From Mytilus galloprovincialis (Eukaryota > Mollusca > Bivalvia > Mytilida > Mytilidae), in assembly GCF_965363235.1 (NCBI RefSeq), contig NC_134844.1, positions 55,486,872 through 55,550,871 of the forward strand: DNA of 64,000 bases, given 5' to 3'. Each line of letters starts with the position of its first letter. Position 1 is the first letter of the stretch. Positions 1 to 12,500 of the stretch are shown piece after piece. The notes below the pieces were generated by a model. That model saw nothing but the letters and a program-made list of their open reading frames with translations, was not told the origin of the DNA and ran no database searches. A program made the translations under genes and the position numbers.

Positions 1-182
1 CATAATGTATTTTTACTAGCTAACATTAAAAAAATGTGTATTAAACAAATGATTTTGCCGATTATGTATAATATGTACAGTTATAATAAAGTATAACACA
101 CCTAGTACACTTTTTGTTTACAAGATCGTCAGCCAAGACGTTCATTCCAAAAAGCTTATAATTATACAAAGCGACTGAAAAG

Positions 183-188
183 TTTATT
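183..188 (-). promoter_or_regulatory. Candidate polyadenylation signal, PHB depolymerase-like gene
   Basis: AATAAA on the minus strand about 260 nt beyond the TAG at 449. It is the first canonical hexamer downstream, so 1-448 is probably 3' UTR and downstream flank. Confidence 0.4.
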
Positions 189-448
189 ACTGGTAAAGAA
201 AATAACTAAATGTCAAGATACACTTTCAAAGAGACTTATCATTAAACAGTAATGTTCACATTTTTATAATCATTATATCAATATGAATAGTACAAAATAA
301 TTTAACATTTTCTTAGTGACTAATTAGCAAGTTGTTCAGTGTTTGTATACAGATTGACAAACATCAAAGTTTGTTCAAAATTTTCTTCACTTTTGCATAT
401 TTCAATTGCAAATTTATAAATATGTCGAGAGCGAAAATAATGTTTCAC

Positions 449-513
449 CTATTGACCGAGTACTCTTTTCCTCATTTTATCCATTGCCATGACCTGTAGT
501 CCTTTATTTGTAG
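449..513 (-). CDS. PHB depolymerase-like gene, exon 10 (stop)
   Basis: The acceptor is TGTATTTCAG. The exon encodes [20 protein letters not shown], then Gln and TAG (451-449). With exon 9 the join reads GSDYATNKGLQ, the usual C-terminal helix of the family, which confirms the exon across a 7.1 kb intron. It was found only by looking for this ending. Confidence 0.88.
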
Positions 514-3500
514 CTGAAATACAATATAATTCATGAGTGTCTGGGCATCAATAACATAAGTACACGAAATTAAGTAGCTACTCCTATCTAAAATGATAGG
601 TTTGTGCCCATATTGAAATGGGATTTTTGAAAGTCACTACAAACGAGAAACATTGTTATGTTTGTTTGTTTTTATGTTTATTTATGTATTTGTTAATGCT
701 GTTTTTTGTGTTTTTTTTTTTGTGTTTTTTTTGGCTTTTTCATTGATGTATAAAGATGTAAAGACGTTAAAAATGCACGACGATATGCCAGTATTTATGA
801 ACGCATGTTCTTCTCACATAAATTGAATTAACATTGGAACTTTTAATTACTCTACGATTTAAAGTTATATGTATATAAGAAACATAGTACATTAGAAACA
901 TAGTAAATGATTCTACTTTATACATCGAGTAAAACTCAGCTAAAAAAGTCCTGAATCAAGTTTGTCTTTTTTTAGTGTGTTTACATTACGATCTATCCAT
1001 GTTTTATTATTTTAAAACAATAGATGAAACTATCAATATTGTTGTCAAACTGAATTTTGAACATTTGCTATCTACAGTCTATCATACTGAATATGTTTTG
1101 CTTGGTTTTGAATCTGATAACCAGTTTAGTCAATTTTGGAAGCATTGTGTACCAACATATATCGTTTCAGCTGTATTTAACAAATCATGTTCAATGTAAA
1201 CAACATAACTCTTATGTAGTTTAAAACAATATAAATGACGAATAACTTATTCAGAAAATTTAATGTAAATGTTGAAGTACATGTAAGTACATATTGAAAA
1301 TACTTTAGAAAGGGAATGAAATGAAATAAGAAAAAAAGTGTAACAATTTGTTGACGTCAAATGTAAAAATAAAACAATCCAATGATTTTCATTACGACAA
1401 GGCATTTATTATTTAGATTTGATTTGAAAAGTGATAACAGCTTAGTTAGAATATTACCTCATGTAAAGATATACAAAATATCTTACTAGGTACTAATTGC
1501 TTCATTATTGAATATATATGTCTTCCATAACTCTAAAAATTTGTTCTCAATTACCATGATATGATTACAACGGATAATATTATCGCATTTTCAAATGGGA
1601 ATATGGTTCTAGATGTAAAAAGCGATCAGACACAAATTACAATTGGATAAAACATGATACTTTGATTATTTTCTCTTTACATTATAATGATATGCTATCT
1701 CATAAACAGGAACTGAATTGACCAAAAGCTAAGAAACATCAACTTCATGTATTTGTGGGACATACATGCATGTAGTAAACAATAAGTAACACTTAGGCTT
1801 CAGCTTGTCAATAAACTCATCATAGAAACCAGGAATTAAATTGTATATTTACGCCAGACGCGCGTTTCGTCTACAAAAGACTCATCAGTGACGCTCGAAT
1901 CTAAAAATGTTTAAAAGGCCAAATAAAGTACGAAGTTGAAGAGCATTGAGGACCAAAAATTCCTAAAAGTTTTGCCAAATACAGCTAAGGTAATATAGTC
2001 CTTAGGTAGAAGAGCCTTAGTCTTTTATCATTGAAACTTTCAGTCTGGAAACTGTTATAAAACACCATACATGTCGACTATAAACAATAAAACACAAATA
2101 ATGTGAACGTTTTTTTTCATGGGCAGTATTAAACTGACTTTCAAGAATACTTAAACATTTAACTAGTTTTTACTGAAAAATTATATACAAAAGATAAGCC
2201 ACAAATCCTCTAAAACAAAATGATCAATTCATAAAAGAGATTATCAACATTTTATATTTAAATAATCTGGTTTAATTCAATCAAATATTTTGTGTGGATG
2301 TGTGGGTGTTCAAGCATTTAGCACATTGTCATATATGGCATGGCCATAATTGGCGCTGTCACATGGACATGGAATTTGAATTTGGGAATTCCCATATCGG
2401 CACTTGTTAATTTTCTGTCAACAACGAAGCAGGTGCTGCAGAAAATAGATGCCAAAACAAAATAAATGCCAGGAGATCGCCATCAAGGGTCATTAGAAAG
2501 AAGAGGAAGACGACCAGCAGGAAAGAGGGACAGGGAGTTCGGAACGTATACATCACTCAACAAAAGGACGGAGTTGGACGCAAACGAATGGACAGGAAAA
2601 GACACTTGTAGACACAAGGACCAGAGGCAAATGTTGAAATATCTTCAGGTAATGAGTCGGAGGAGGATTGACGAGCATTCTCTCTTTTAGGCACCACCTG
2701 TCACAAACAAATTATGAAATGGCAAATAATTCAATTGATTTCAACCCGACACAAGAAGCTAGCATTCATGACGCAGTGGAGGTACAAGTGCCTTTTAAAA
2801 TTAAGGAAAAGATTTTGGAGGGAAAGTTTATTGAGCTACATTATCTTTTGAGAACGCAAAAAGAAATGAAGGAGGTTGACGAGGGCGATTTGAAATTAAA
2901 GAGGGGTCATATTTGCATTGAAAAGGATCGTCGGGTGTTTATTTGTCCAAAAATGAATGGACTTTAGCATTCATGGTTTTTATTAGTGTTTACATTGAGA
3001 AATATATTCATTAGGAAATACTCCTGTGTAGGTATCTGTCGTGGAAAGTTATAATGTTTTTATATCTCGGGAGATAAGTTCAAATTTCATCATCTTAATC
3101 TATCGACTTCTTCTATTGACTTATTATATTTACCCCATTCTCCGAATGATTGCTTATAGTAACTAGATAATGGTCACTTAAGTTTTGGTATTTCTTTCAA
3201 TTGAACGACAGAAGTTCTCCACAATATAAAGTGCAATCACGAACAGATTAAATTGTCTCACATTTCTTAAATTTGGGTTCTTATGATATAATTCGACTGC
3301 TATTAACAAATCATCTTTAAAAAGGCGTACGTCTGACGTTCTAAATTGTAGTCCCGAAATATTTGATGACTCTCTTCAAGTTTTATTAACTGTTAGCGTT
3401 TTGACAATAAAATGCATTAATTAAGGTATACAATTTAAGAAATTGCCTGTACCAACTCAGGAATATGACGTTTGATGTGTTTGAGCTTTTGATTTTACCA

Positions 3501-6500
3501 TTTAATTAGGAACTTTCCGTTTAGAATTATCCTAGGAGTTCGGTTATTTTGTTATTTTACTTTTTAAATGCATGATAGAAAAACGGGTTTCTTGACAACA
3601 GTATCCAAATTACAGTTGTAGCTACAGCATCTAGCATCCATCTTGTAGTAGCCATCACTATTACCCTGCTCTTTAAAAAATGTGTGTAAATATTTCATGC
3701 AGTTTCATTGCTAGTGTTATGGTGACCTGCTGGCTGATGCAATGCACATTATTTTATTTTATTACGTTCTTTGGTTTTCAATCCTATGTCTTACTTACCA
3801 TTACAGACTGGTTTAACCGCACATTGTTTTTGCCCGGTAACAGATAATGATTGTTGGTCAATGTGTAATGTGTTGTACATTTTTTAAATATGTTCCAGAG
3901 TATTCGAGTATTTTTGGAGATTTGCTGGAACATTTTTTTGTCAATGACTTAGTTTGTTTTTGACTTCAAACTGCTTTAAAGCCCCAGTCCCACTAGACCA
4001 CGATCGCACCACGCTCTACGCGATCTAAAATAACTTGAGATTTTGGTGAGGTCGCGGTATGAGCGGCATGAAAATGTAAATGTTCGTTGCTTTCACAATG
4101 ATACTAGGTCCTCATTACGCTTCTACAACGATCCCGCTACGATTAAACCACGTTATCACCGCGCTTATTCTGCGACCTCACTACGCTTATCAAGATCTTT
4201 TTACGCTCATTACGTTCTCACTACGACCATACCACGAATTATCCGATTGCAACACGATCGTACAACGCTTCTACTGCGATTATAGCACGTTCTTACCACG
4301 ATTATACTATGTTCATACCGAAATTACTACGTTCTCAGCAATAATATCAAAATCGTGTTCCATATCAATACAGTTCCATTCCTTCTATTTCTGATTAAAC
4401 CCTAATCCAGCAAATATGTCGGAACGACCAATACAACCTGAATTACAAACTATTCCTGGTCCATCAAGCTCAAATTACGATATGTTAGTGAACGATAGTA
4501 GAGATGACAGAGATGTGTGAATATAATTTTTTTTAGAGGATGTGGTATGATTGCCAATGAGACAACTCTCCACTAGAGACCAGAATGACACAGAAATTAA
4601 CAACTATAGGTCACCGGACGGCATTCAACAAAGAGCAAAGCCCATTCTGCATAGGTCTCGAAATGACAATGTAAAACAATTCAAACAAGAAAACTAACGG
4701 CTTTATCTATGTTCAAAAAATGAATGAAAAACATATATGTAACACATTAACAAACGACAATCACTGATTTGCAGGCTCCTGACTTGGGATAGGCACAAAC
4801 ATACATAATGTGGCATGGTTGAGCAGTTAGAGAAAGTGGAAAGAAATCCTTATTAGAAGAGAGATTTAATATATTTTATGTAGAAATGACAATTAGAATG
4901 AAAGTCGTAGTATGAACGTAGTCAGGTCGTAGGAAGAGCGCTATGAGGGCGGCAAGGTCGTGCTAGAATCGTACTGTGGTCTTGACAGCGTGGTGTAATG
5001 CCCGCGTCACACTGTCCCGATTTTTACGCCGATGGCAACACGATTATGGAAATTTTCAAAATCGGGAATGATCGTATCCAGATCGGGCTATTCGTAGTGC
5101 CATCTTTAACCATCGTAGAACCATCGGCCACTTTTTCTAGCCTTCGGGGACAACTTCGGGAAGGGTTCTAAATTTTTTAACATGTTAAAAAATCCCCGAA
5201 GGTGCGTCCGATGTTGAGGGTTCGTATTGAGTTCGTATCACCATCCTCACCATCGTAATATCACCGGGAATGCATTTTTGAACATCGTATTGCATTCGTG
5301 TTTCCATCGTTTCCATCGGGCAGTTTTGACATTACGATGTCTACACGAATGAATCACGAAGCTACCCGAAGGTCTTACGATGGCAACACGACTTCGTGAA
5401 GACCTCGTGATCCCGTCGTGATGCCATCGAATAAAAGTACGACGGTGACAGGATGGAACTACGACGGCAATAAATCCAGTTAAATGTAAGTTAATTTTCG
5501 CGCTTAATTACATTTAAAGTGCCATGCGCGATATGCACTGGTCAGTCTAATACGTCAGTTAAGAAAGACGTTCACAAAACATGGAGCTCATATCATATGA
5601 TTCTATGAGAACAAGAAAGGCGACAGCGTTGTTTCTATTAATTCAAATTGAACAAGAAAAGCAGGTATTACAGGCTCAGGATTTACTTTTACAAATAAAA
5701 TATAATTTTTTGTCAATTTTTCATATCAAATAACATAATGAAAATCATAAACGCGCCTCGTATACCAAAACTGCAGGTACACGTATATAGGGAAACCAAC
5801 TTTTTCTTCATTATTCTTATTTTTTATGTATCGTCTGAGTTATTGTCACACGAATGTTTACTCCGTAAGCATTTTGTTTTCTATATGTCATATTTTGCCG
5901 CATTTATTGCTTTCCCCACATCCTTCCTTTAGTCTATATTATTATGATATTTTCCTGGAAAGAGCTCTTTTTGAATAAAAGTGATCAACGAACCCATTAC
6001 CTTACCTTTAAGATAGATCAGTAAACATGGGCATAATTATGGGTGATTATTCAGACTAGTGCACACATTTTTCAGTTCAAACAAGGCAATGTCGAGCGTG
6101 GCATCCCTCGTATGTAACATATTGGGGACAAATATGTACACTATATGTGTATATGACACATGCAGAAAATGGTAAATTGAATACGCATATTTGATACATA
6201 AACTATTTTTTTTTTAGAAATCAACCAAATTATTCAGTAACTGGAAATACCCACGGTCTTCCGTCTTATGATTAAACCAAAAATTAAATGTACAATATAA
6301 TATATATTCAATATTGATCAAACTATTTAAAACGCGTGATGCCTTCGGCATATAATTTAAATGCATCGTAAGCTGTACACGACGTCTTTTAGACATCGTA
6401 TGGCCATCGCGCCATCATCGTTATCCATCGTGTAGCCTTCGTGATCCATCGTGTAGGCTTCGGCTGAGATATGAAGCTTAAATACCGTCTTCGGTTAACC

Positions 6501-9500
6501 TTTGTATGTCCATCTTTTGCTATCGTATATACTTTCGGCACCCTCGTATAGACTTCGTTATTCATCGTACTTGCTTCTGTCATTTTTTGGTATTTTAACG
6601 AGATCGGGACCAACTTCGTACGAACTTACAATTTTCGCATTCGCGTGTCCATCGTATATAAAAATCGGGATAGTGTGACGCGGGCATAAACGGGGTATAT
6701 TCGTAGTGGAAGCGTAGTTGGGTCGCTGTGAGAACGTGATGGTCGTAGTGAGGTCGTAATAACGTCGCTGTGAGATCGTAGCGCAGTCTCTTCGAATAGA
6801 ATCACGCTTTCGCTACGCTCTCGCTACGATGGTACAGCGACCTTTGCGATCTTTACACGATCTAACTGCGCTCTCACTACGCTTCTAATACGACCTGATT
6901 TCGCCCGACCGCACCACGATTGTTTGAACACGTTCAAAGTTGGCCACGCTCATCACGATCATCAAGACCTCACCACGACCGTACTACGACCTTACTGAAC
7001 TTATCCGAATTTAAACATAAATACAAATCTATGTACTTTTAACATTACCATCATATTTTTACTGTAATGCCATATCATAATTGTTTATTGTATTTTAAAT
7101 TGTACATAATCTTTCTTTACCATTATTGTTGATGCATTGTTTATTTGTTATGTAATTATTATTGTATTAAGAGAGCCTTATTGAAAATTGGTGTAATCCA
7201 AATGAGTTACTCTCTCTAAATAAAGATATTATTATTATTATTATTATTATTACTGCGATCTGCACGATCGCACTACTATCGTCAAAATTTCAACGAGCAA
7301 TAATCGGCAATGTGTGAACCCCGCATTAGTCAAAGGCAAGGAACAGGTTTTTTTATTTCTATTGCGTTTTTTTCTATTATCTTGGTTAATAAATGTTTCC
7401 ATGGGTTCAAGTTAGTATATTGAAATCGAAATGTTTTGTCCAGGTTCAGAACTAATATAAAATCAACAAACTAAAAATTAACACAAATACCGAAAAAGGG
7501 GCAGAATTATTAATTTACTAGTACACCTATTTTGTTCAGTGTTTCATTAGGCCCTTCTGTTTTGTTTTGTATTTTAAAACCATTCTTTCTGAAGTTGGAG
7601 AAAAAGAATGAATTTGAAAACGTGCAGATTTTATAGAATATAAAATACTGACCATAATCTGAACCAGTGAATCCATACATATCCCAACATCCATCGGCGT
7701 TTTTAGAATTAGGTACTGCTTGTGGATATAATATAATGATGTTATTCAACTCTCCAACTTCGTTATAACCTGTATGTTTTACATATACATCATCGATATA
7801 ATGTCTGAAAGAGTAAAACAATTGTTAAGTTTATGAGGGTGTGGATTTGGGTTTGGAAAATAGAGAATAAAGGGCAAAATTATTAGGAAAACTTGCCCAA
7901 ATAATTAGAGAATACAGAATAATGAGGTGCTAAAATATAGAGATATTATATATATACTGACTTGAAGCAATCATATTTTGCTTGATCTTAAATAGTACGT
8001 TAATAACGAAATCCAGGGAAAACTGCTGGCTTGAATATTACATAATTGATCTTGTTCTAGTTTGACGGATTTTGGCTTCTTTGTTTTGTATATGTTGTCA
8101 TAGAAACCCATAACCAATCATGCATATATACATACCTGCCCATTTTGCATCCATGAAGTGCGATGTGAAGCTTACATTCTACAAAAAAAATAAAAAATAA
8201 TAAGGTATGTCATTTATTAAATGGAGGGATTTTTTTTATATTGTACTTAAACAATTAATTTTAAAAATATATAAACAAGGGCACTTTTCCCACCCAGCAT
8301 TACACCCCTTGACAAATTGACGCAAGTTTGGCAGTGCCGGATGTCAAATGGGGACCTTAAATTGCAACAACTCTTCGAGGATTCCGTAGGTGGCCTATAT
8401 AATTGCGATATTTGATCTCTTTAAAATATACCGTCATTTCCCAGTGCACTTTTTTTTTCTTGTCTTATCCTTTCAATCATCTGTTTTATGTCTCCCCAAG
8501 GTTAGCACACTAGTAATATGCAGTAGATGCAATAAAATAGGGACAGAAAGTATACCCCCTTCGAGTATTAATACATCTATCTCTTTTACACATTCCTATG
8601 AAAACAATCAAAAGTTTAAGTATGAAAACTGCATGCCTCCATCATTCAAATGAATGTAGTATTATTCAACTATTCTATAGTTTATGGTATATCTGAACAT
8701 TAAATGGTTTCTTTTTCAAAGTGGTCAAAATATCGTCACCTCCATTGACTACCTTATCCATTTTACTTTTTTTCATTGATCCACGGAAAATATGACATTG
8801 ATATATCCTCGTTAATTTCAAAGAGGCTAGTATATAGTCCCTGACATGAAAAATTTGAAACAATCAACAAATTGAATACAATCAACGTCATTATTCATAA
8901 TAAAATGAAAGCTTACTACTTGTATTATGAGAACATCCTGACGGAATATATACGTATCCTGTATTATCCATACTGTACCCCGATGTGGAGTTTTCTGTAA
9001 ACTCTGACTGGTCAAAGGTCAAAAGCTAGGAATAACAAAATATAAAACAGTTTCATATGTCATTGACAAGCTTCGGGTGACGCCCACATCAGTAGAATTT
9101 TGGTATTGTATTTTTCTTTATTCATGGTGTTTGTTTGTAATCCCTTTCATTTTTCAATGTTTTATTATGGAACACACAAGTTTTGAGCCCTATCAGCTAT
9201 TGCAATGCTTACATATGGGGATTTGTACAGTTCCCAAACAAGTCAATGAAATAATTTCCTCGAACTTGAAACAACAAAATACATTAAAACGTTGTTTTGA
9301 CTTTTCTAGAAGATAATTTTCAAATTAAACTCGCCATGTACATGTATGAGATGTCTATAAAACTCCTTTTTTGTAGAGAAACTGTGATCAGCTAGTTAGT
9401 CTAACGTAAAACATGTTGATCTTACAAAAAAAGGACACTCGGTTATTACTTAAGTAGAAACAAATATTTTGTAGTGGAAAATTTTCAAGTGCATTTTCTA

Positions 9501-12500
9501 GTGATAACGTTTAGTTTAAACATATTTTATTTGCGTAAATGTGCAAAAGGGATGAGACACAAGTTAAACAAACATATATAGTCTTCTCCCATAACAATTT
9601 ATAACAGTAGAATATTTACAAAGCATGCTTACAAACAATACATTATGTATATATATATATATATATAACATATTTGAACTCTGAAAAGATGGTGTGTGAT
9701 AACGTTCTAATGAGTTCAAAATACTTCTGGAAATAACTTGTCATATTTATGTACATGTGTGTATCAAGGTGAATGTGTTCTACTTGCGTAATTCAAAATC
9801 AAGAATATACATACATATTACTACAGATGAATGCAAATATTCTTTAATAAGTTCTATTAGACATCGAAGCAAGCATTTTACGAACTTCAAGATATTTGTC
9901 TGACACATTTCAAATTGTTTGCGTAATTATACATGCCCCAATCTGTAAATGGGTTGTCTTACTTTTTGTAGAATAAGGAAAAATATAGCTTATAAGTAAC
10001 AATCGTTTTCCTTACTGACCTTACCTGTCCGGACAAAATCGTGTTGGCTGTTGGTTTCTGGAATTAGTGTACAAATTATTATAATCAATAAGAATATGGA
10101 ATGTGAATGGATTTAACTGAGAAAAAAAACACAATTTTAATTTGATACCTTAGTCAAGAACTGTTGTATCCTACACATTTTACATTGGATAATGGTTAAT
10201 ACTAACTATACTTCTACTGCCGTTGTTAGGTTTAAAAGTGTGGGATCCACCCCCCCCCCCCTTTTCCATTTTAAATTTGATATTGTATATGGTTTTTCGA
10301 CTTGCAAAGCCTTACTCTACAGATTCAAGTCAAACATATTACGTTAGAAAAATGATAAATATCGTTTAGTACTGAATATCTTGTAAGTAAAGTGTAGTTT
10401 GTGTCTAAACAGAGCTACGGCGGGATTTTTTTAAAGTAACCAACTAGTTTTCAAAAGCTACAAATTCCTCAATGATACAGATCTTGACATTTAAAAATAA
10501 AAGAGAGAGGAAAGATATTAAACGGAAATTCAAACTCATCATTCGGAAAAACTGAAAACGACATGGCAAAAAACGAAAACCGGTAAAAATTAGATACAAA
10601 CAACGTCATTTTGTCATTTGATCTCTTGACAATCATTGGCAATCATACCACATCTACTTTTTTATTTATACAAAATTAATACAACATAAACACAAAAACG
10701 AAAGACTGAGCAACACAAACTCCACTGAAATCGGCGGTAATCCAAGGTGTTCCGGAAGGGTATGCAGATCCTGCTCCAATATTGTCACCCGTCGTGTTGC
10801 TTGTGTATACATGTACAACTTACAGACTTCGAAACATGTATTAAATGATGAGAACTTACTGTTATATTTCCATAAATCCAATTCAACAAATCATAAGCTG
10901 CATTGTAACCACAATTGTTAATAAAATTACTGGACAACTTATTACAAGGTCCTCCATAATTGTCTGTTGGCTAAGTGTAGAAGAAAAAAAACATAACTAA
11001 TTTTGTAAAATATTTCTACAAATAAATTTATTTTCTTTGTAAAAGGAAAATATCAAGCCTGTAATTGTTTCTTTTAAAATGGCAAACATCGTCATTAAAG
11101 GGCAATTACTTAAATAAGGAGTCGACTGACGATTTTGGACAATCGTCTAATTTATAGATCTAGTGTTGCTGCCTATTGTTTGGTCCTAAAAGGCTTCTCT
11201 TTGTCTTGCATACATTTAAGTTTGTTACAAATATATATCTTAGACAAAAATTAGTTTAAATGGGACACAATTTTCGTATATATAGGGGTGTTTAATATAA
11301 GAGATTTTTTTTTATTTGATCCCGATATTATGTTTTCAGCCATATTAGCCTTGTCGGTTGTAGGCAGAGTCATCGGTTATAATTTTTAAAAGCTGGATGC
11401 AGCAATAATAATTGTGGCCAAGTGTGGTAAAAGGTTTTAGCTGAGCCGATTTTTGTGTAAAAGTTTAACTGTCAAAGACGAAGACGAACAACAGACGACG
11501 GACGCCAATTTATGAGAAAATCTCACTTTGGTCCTTTTTTGACGGTGTACTTGTTATGTGTAAAATGTAGCATTGTTTCCCAAGCAATCTATAAACATAC
11601 GTTACCATACAGTGCTGTGCATCCATGTTGAATACTGATTTAACATTGGAACTTGATACAAAGTTGTTGTAATATAACGCAATGTTGTGTCCATTTTCTG
11701 TAATATTATTCCTTATGTTGTATGTCAATTCATGTATTATTCTAATGCATATAAATTTTATTGTATGTCCCATGTTTATTCTAATTGTGCATATGAATTT
11801 GAAGGTTAGTTGCCTTTTCTACAACAATGGACAACGAAAGACAACTCTACAGTAGTTTGAAGGTATAAACTTTGTATCTGGTCAAAATTAAAGAACTAGC
11901 TAAATGCCAACTAACTTGATTTTATTAACATATTTTTTATCTTCTCCTAGAATATTGCAAAGTCTATAGTTTTTAAAGGACTTCATTTGGACGCTTAACA
12001 GCCATCCATTCATACATATCTATACATTTGTATTTAGAATTATTTATTATGAAGAAAAATCCAGGGGCGTGTTTTTTTGTTCTTCGGTAGTGAGCCAGAA
12101 GAGGTCCATTTCTATTTTTTTGCATTGGGAAGATCTTCTGGCTCTCTTCCACCTCTTCTTTTTAAATAGGTGGTTTAGACAGCAGAGGCACAAAACAAAC
12201 ATGGCGTCGTTTAGTCTAAATGACATTCATAAATTAATTAATGAAGATATACTAGAATGTGAGCTTTGTTATAAACGTTTTTATGGTATGACAGCCTTAG
12301 TAGGACATATCTGTAGGACGATAAGCTGGATGAATATAAGAACTACACGGACAGTAACAGTTAAGGGACAACTCTTTGAAATTCTAGAGACGGGATTTTG
12401 ATTCTTCTTTAGGTACAGAAAACCATCAACATTTTGAAGATTACTTTCCGGCGCATGCCTGATTGAGGTTGCTAGTTCATTTCAATTTTTCTTTTATTTA

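Larger units (their letters stand above)
3980..7310. mobile_element. ACG-motif array element with nested insertions
   Basis: Dense copies of a TACG-containing motif (such as CACTACGACC, TTACGTTCTC) occur on one strand at 3980-4340 and as the reverse complement at 4895-4995 and 6688-7010. Spacing is close to 10 bp at 4200-4340. The arrays are split by a mussel repeat (4530-4835), a TAA-flanked TIR element (4999-6686) and a LINE tail (7010-7252). Outer ends near 3980 (AGTCCCACTAGACCACGATC) and 7310 are only approximate. Confidence 0.5.

Noticed and set aside
7500-7652. Continuation of the exon 9 frame past 7653 ([11 protein letters not shown]...)
   Set aside because: It follows a GT donor, loses family similarity at once, and the true C-terminal block is found at 449-513 in matching phase.
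12069-12199. Upstream extension of the 110-codon frame at 12069
   Set aside because: The first ~43 codons translate the TIR and its palindrome; only the part from the ATG at 12200 has any protein-like character.
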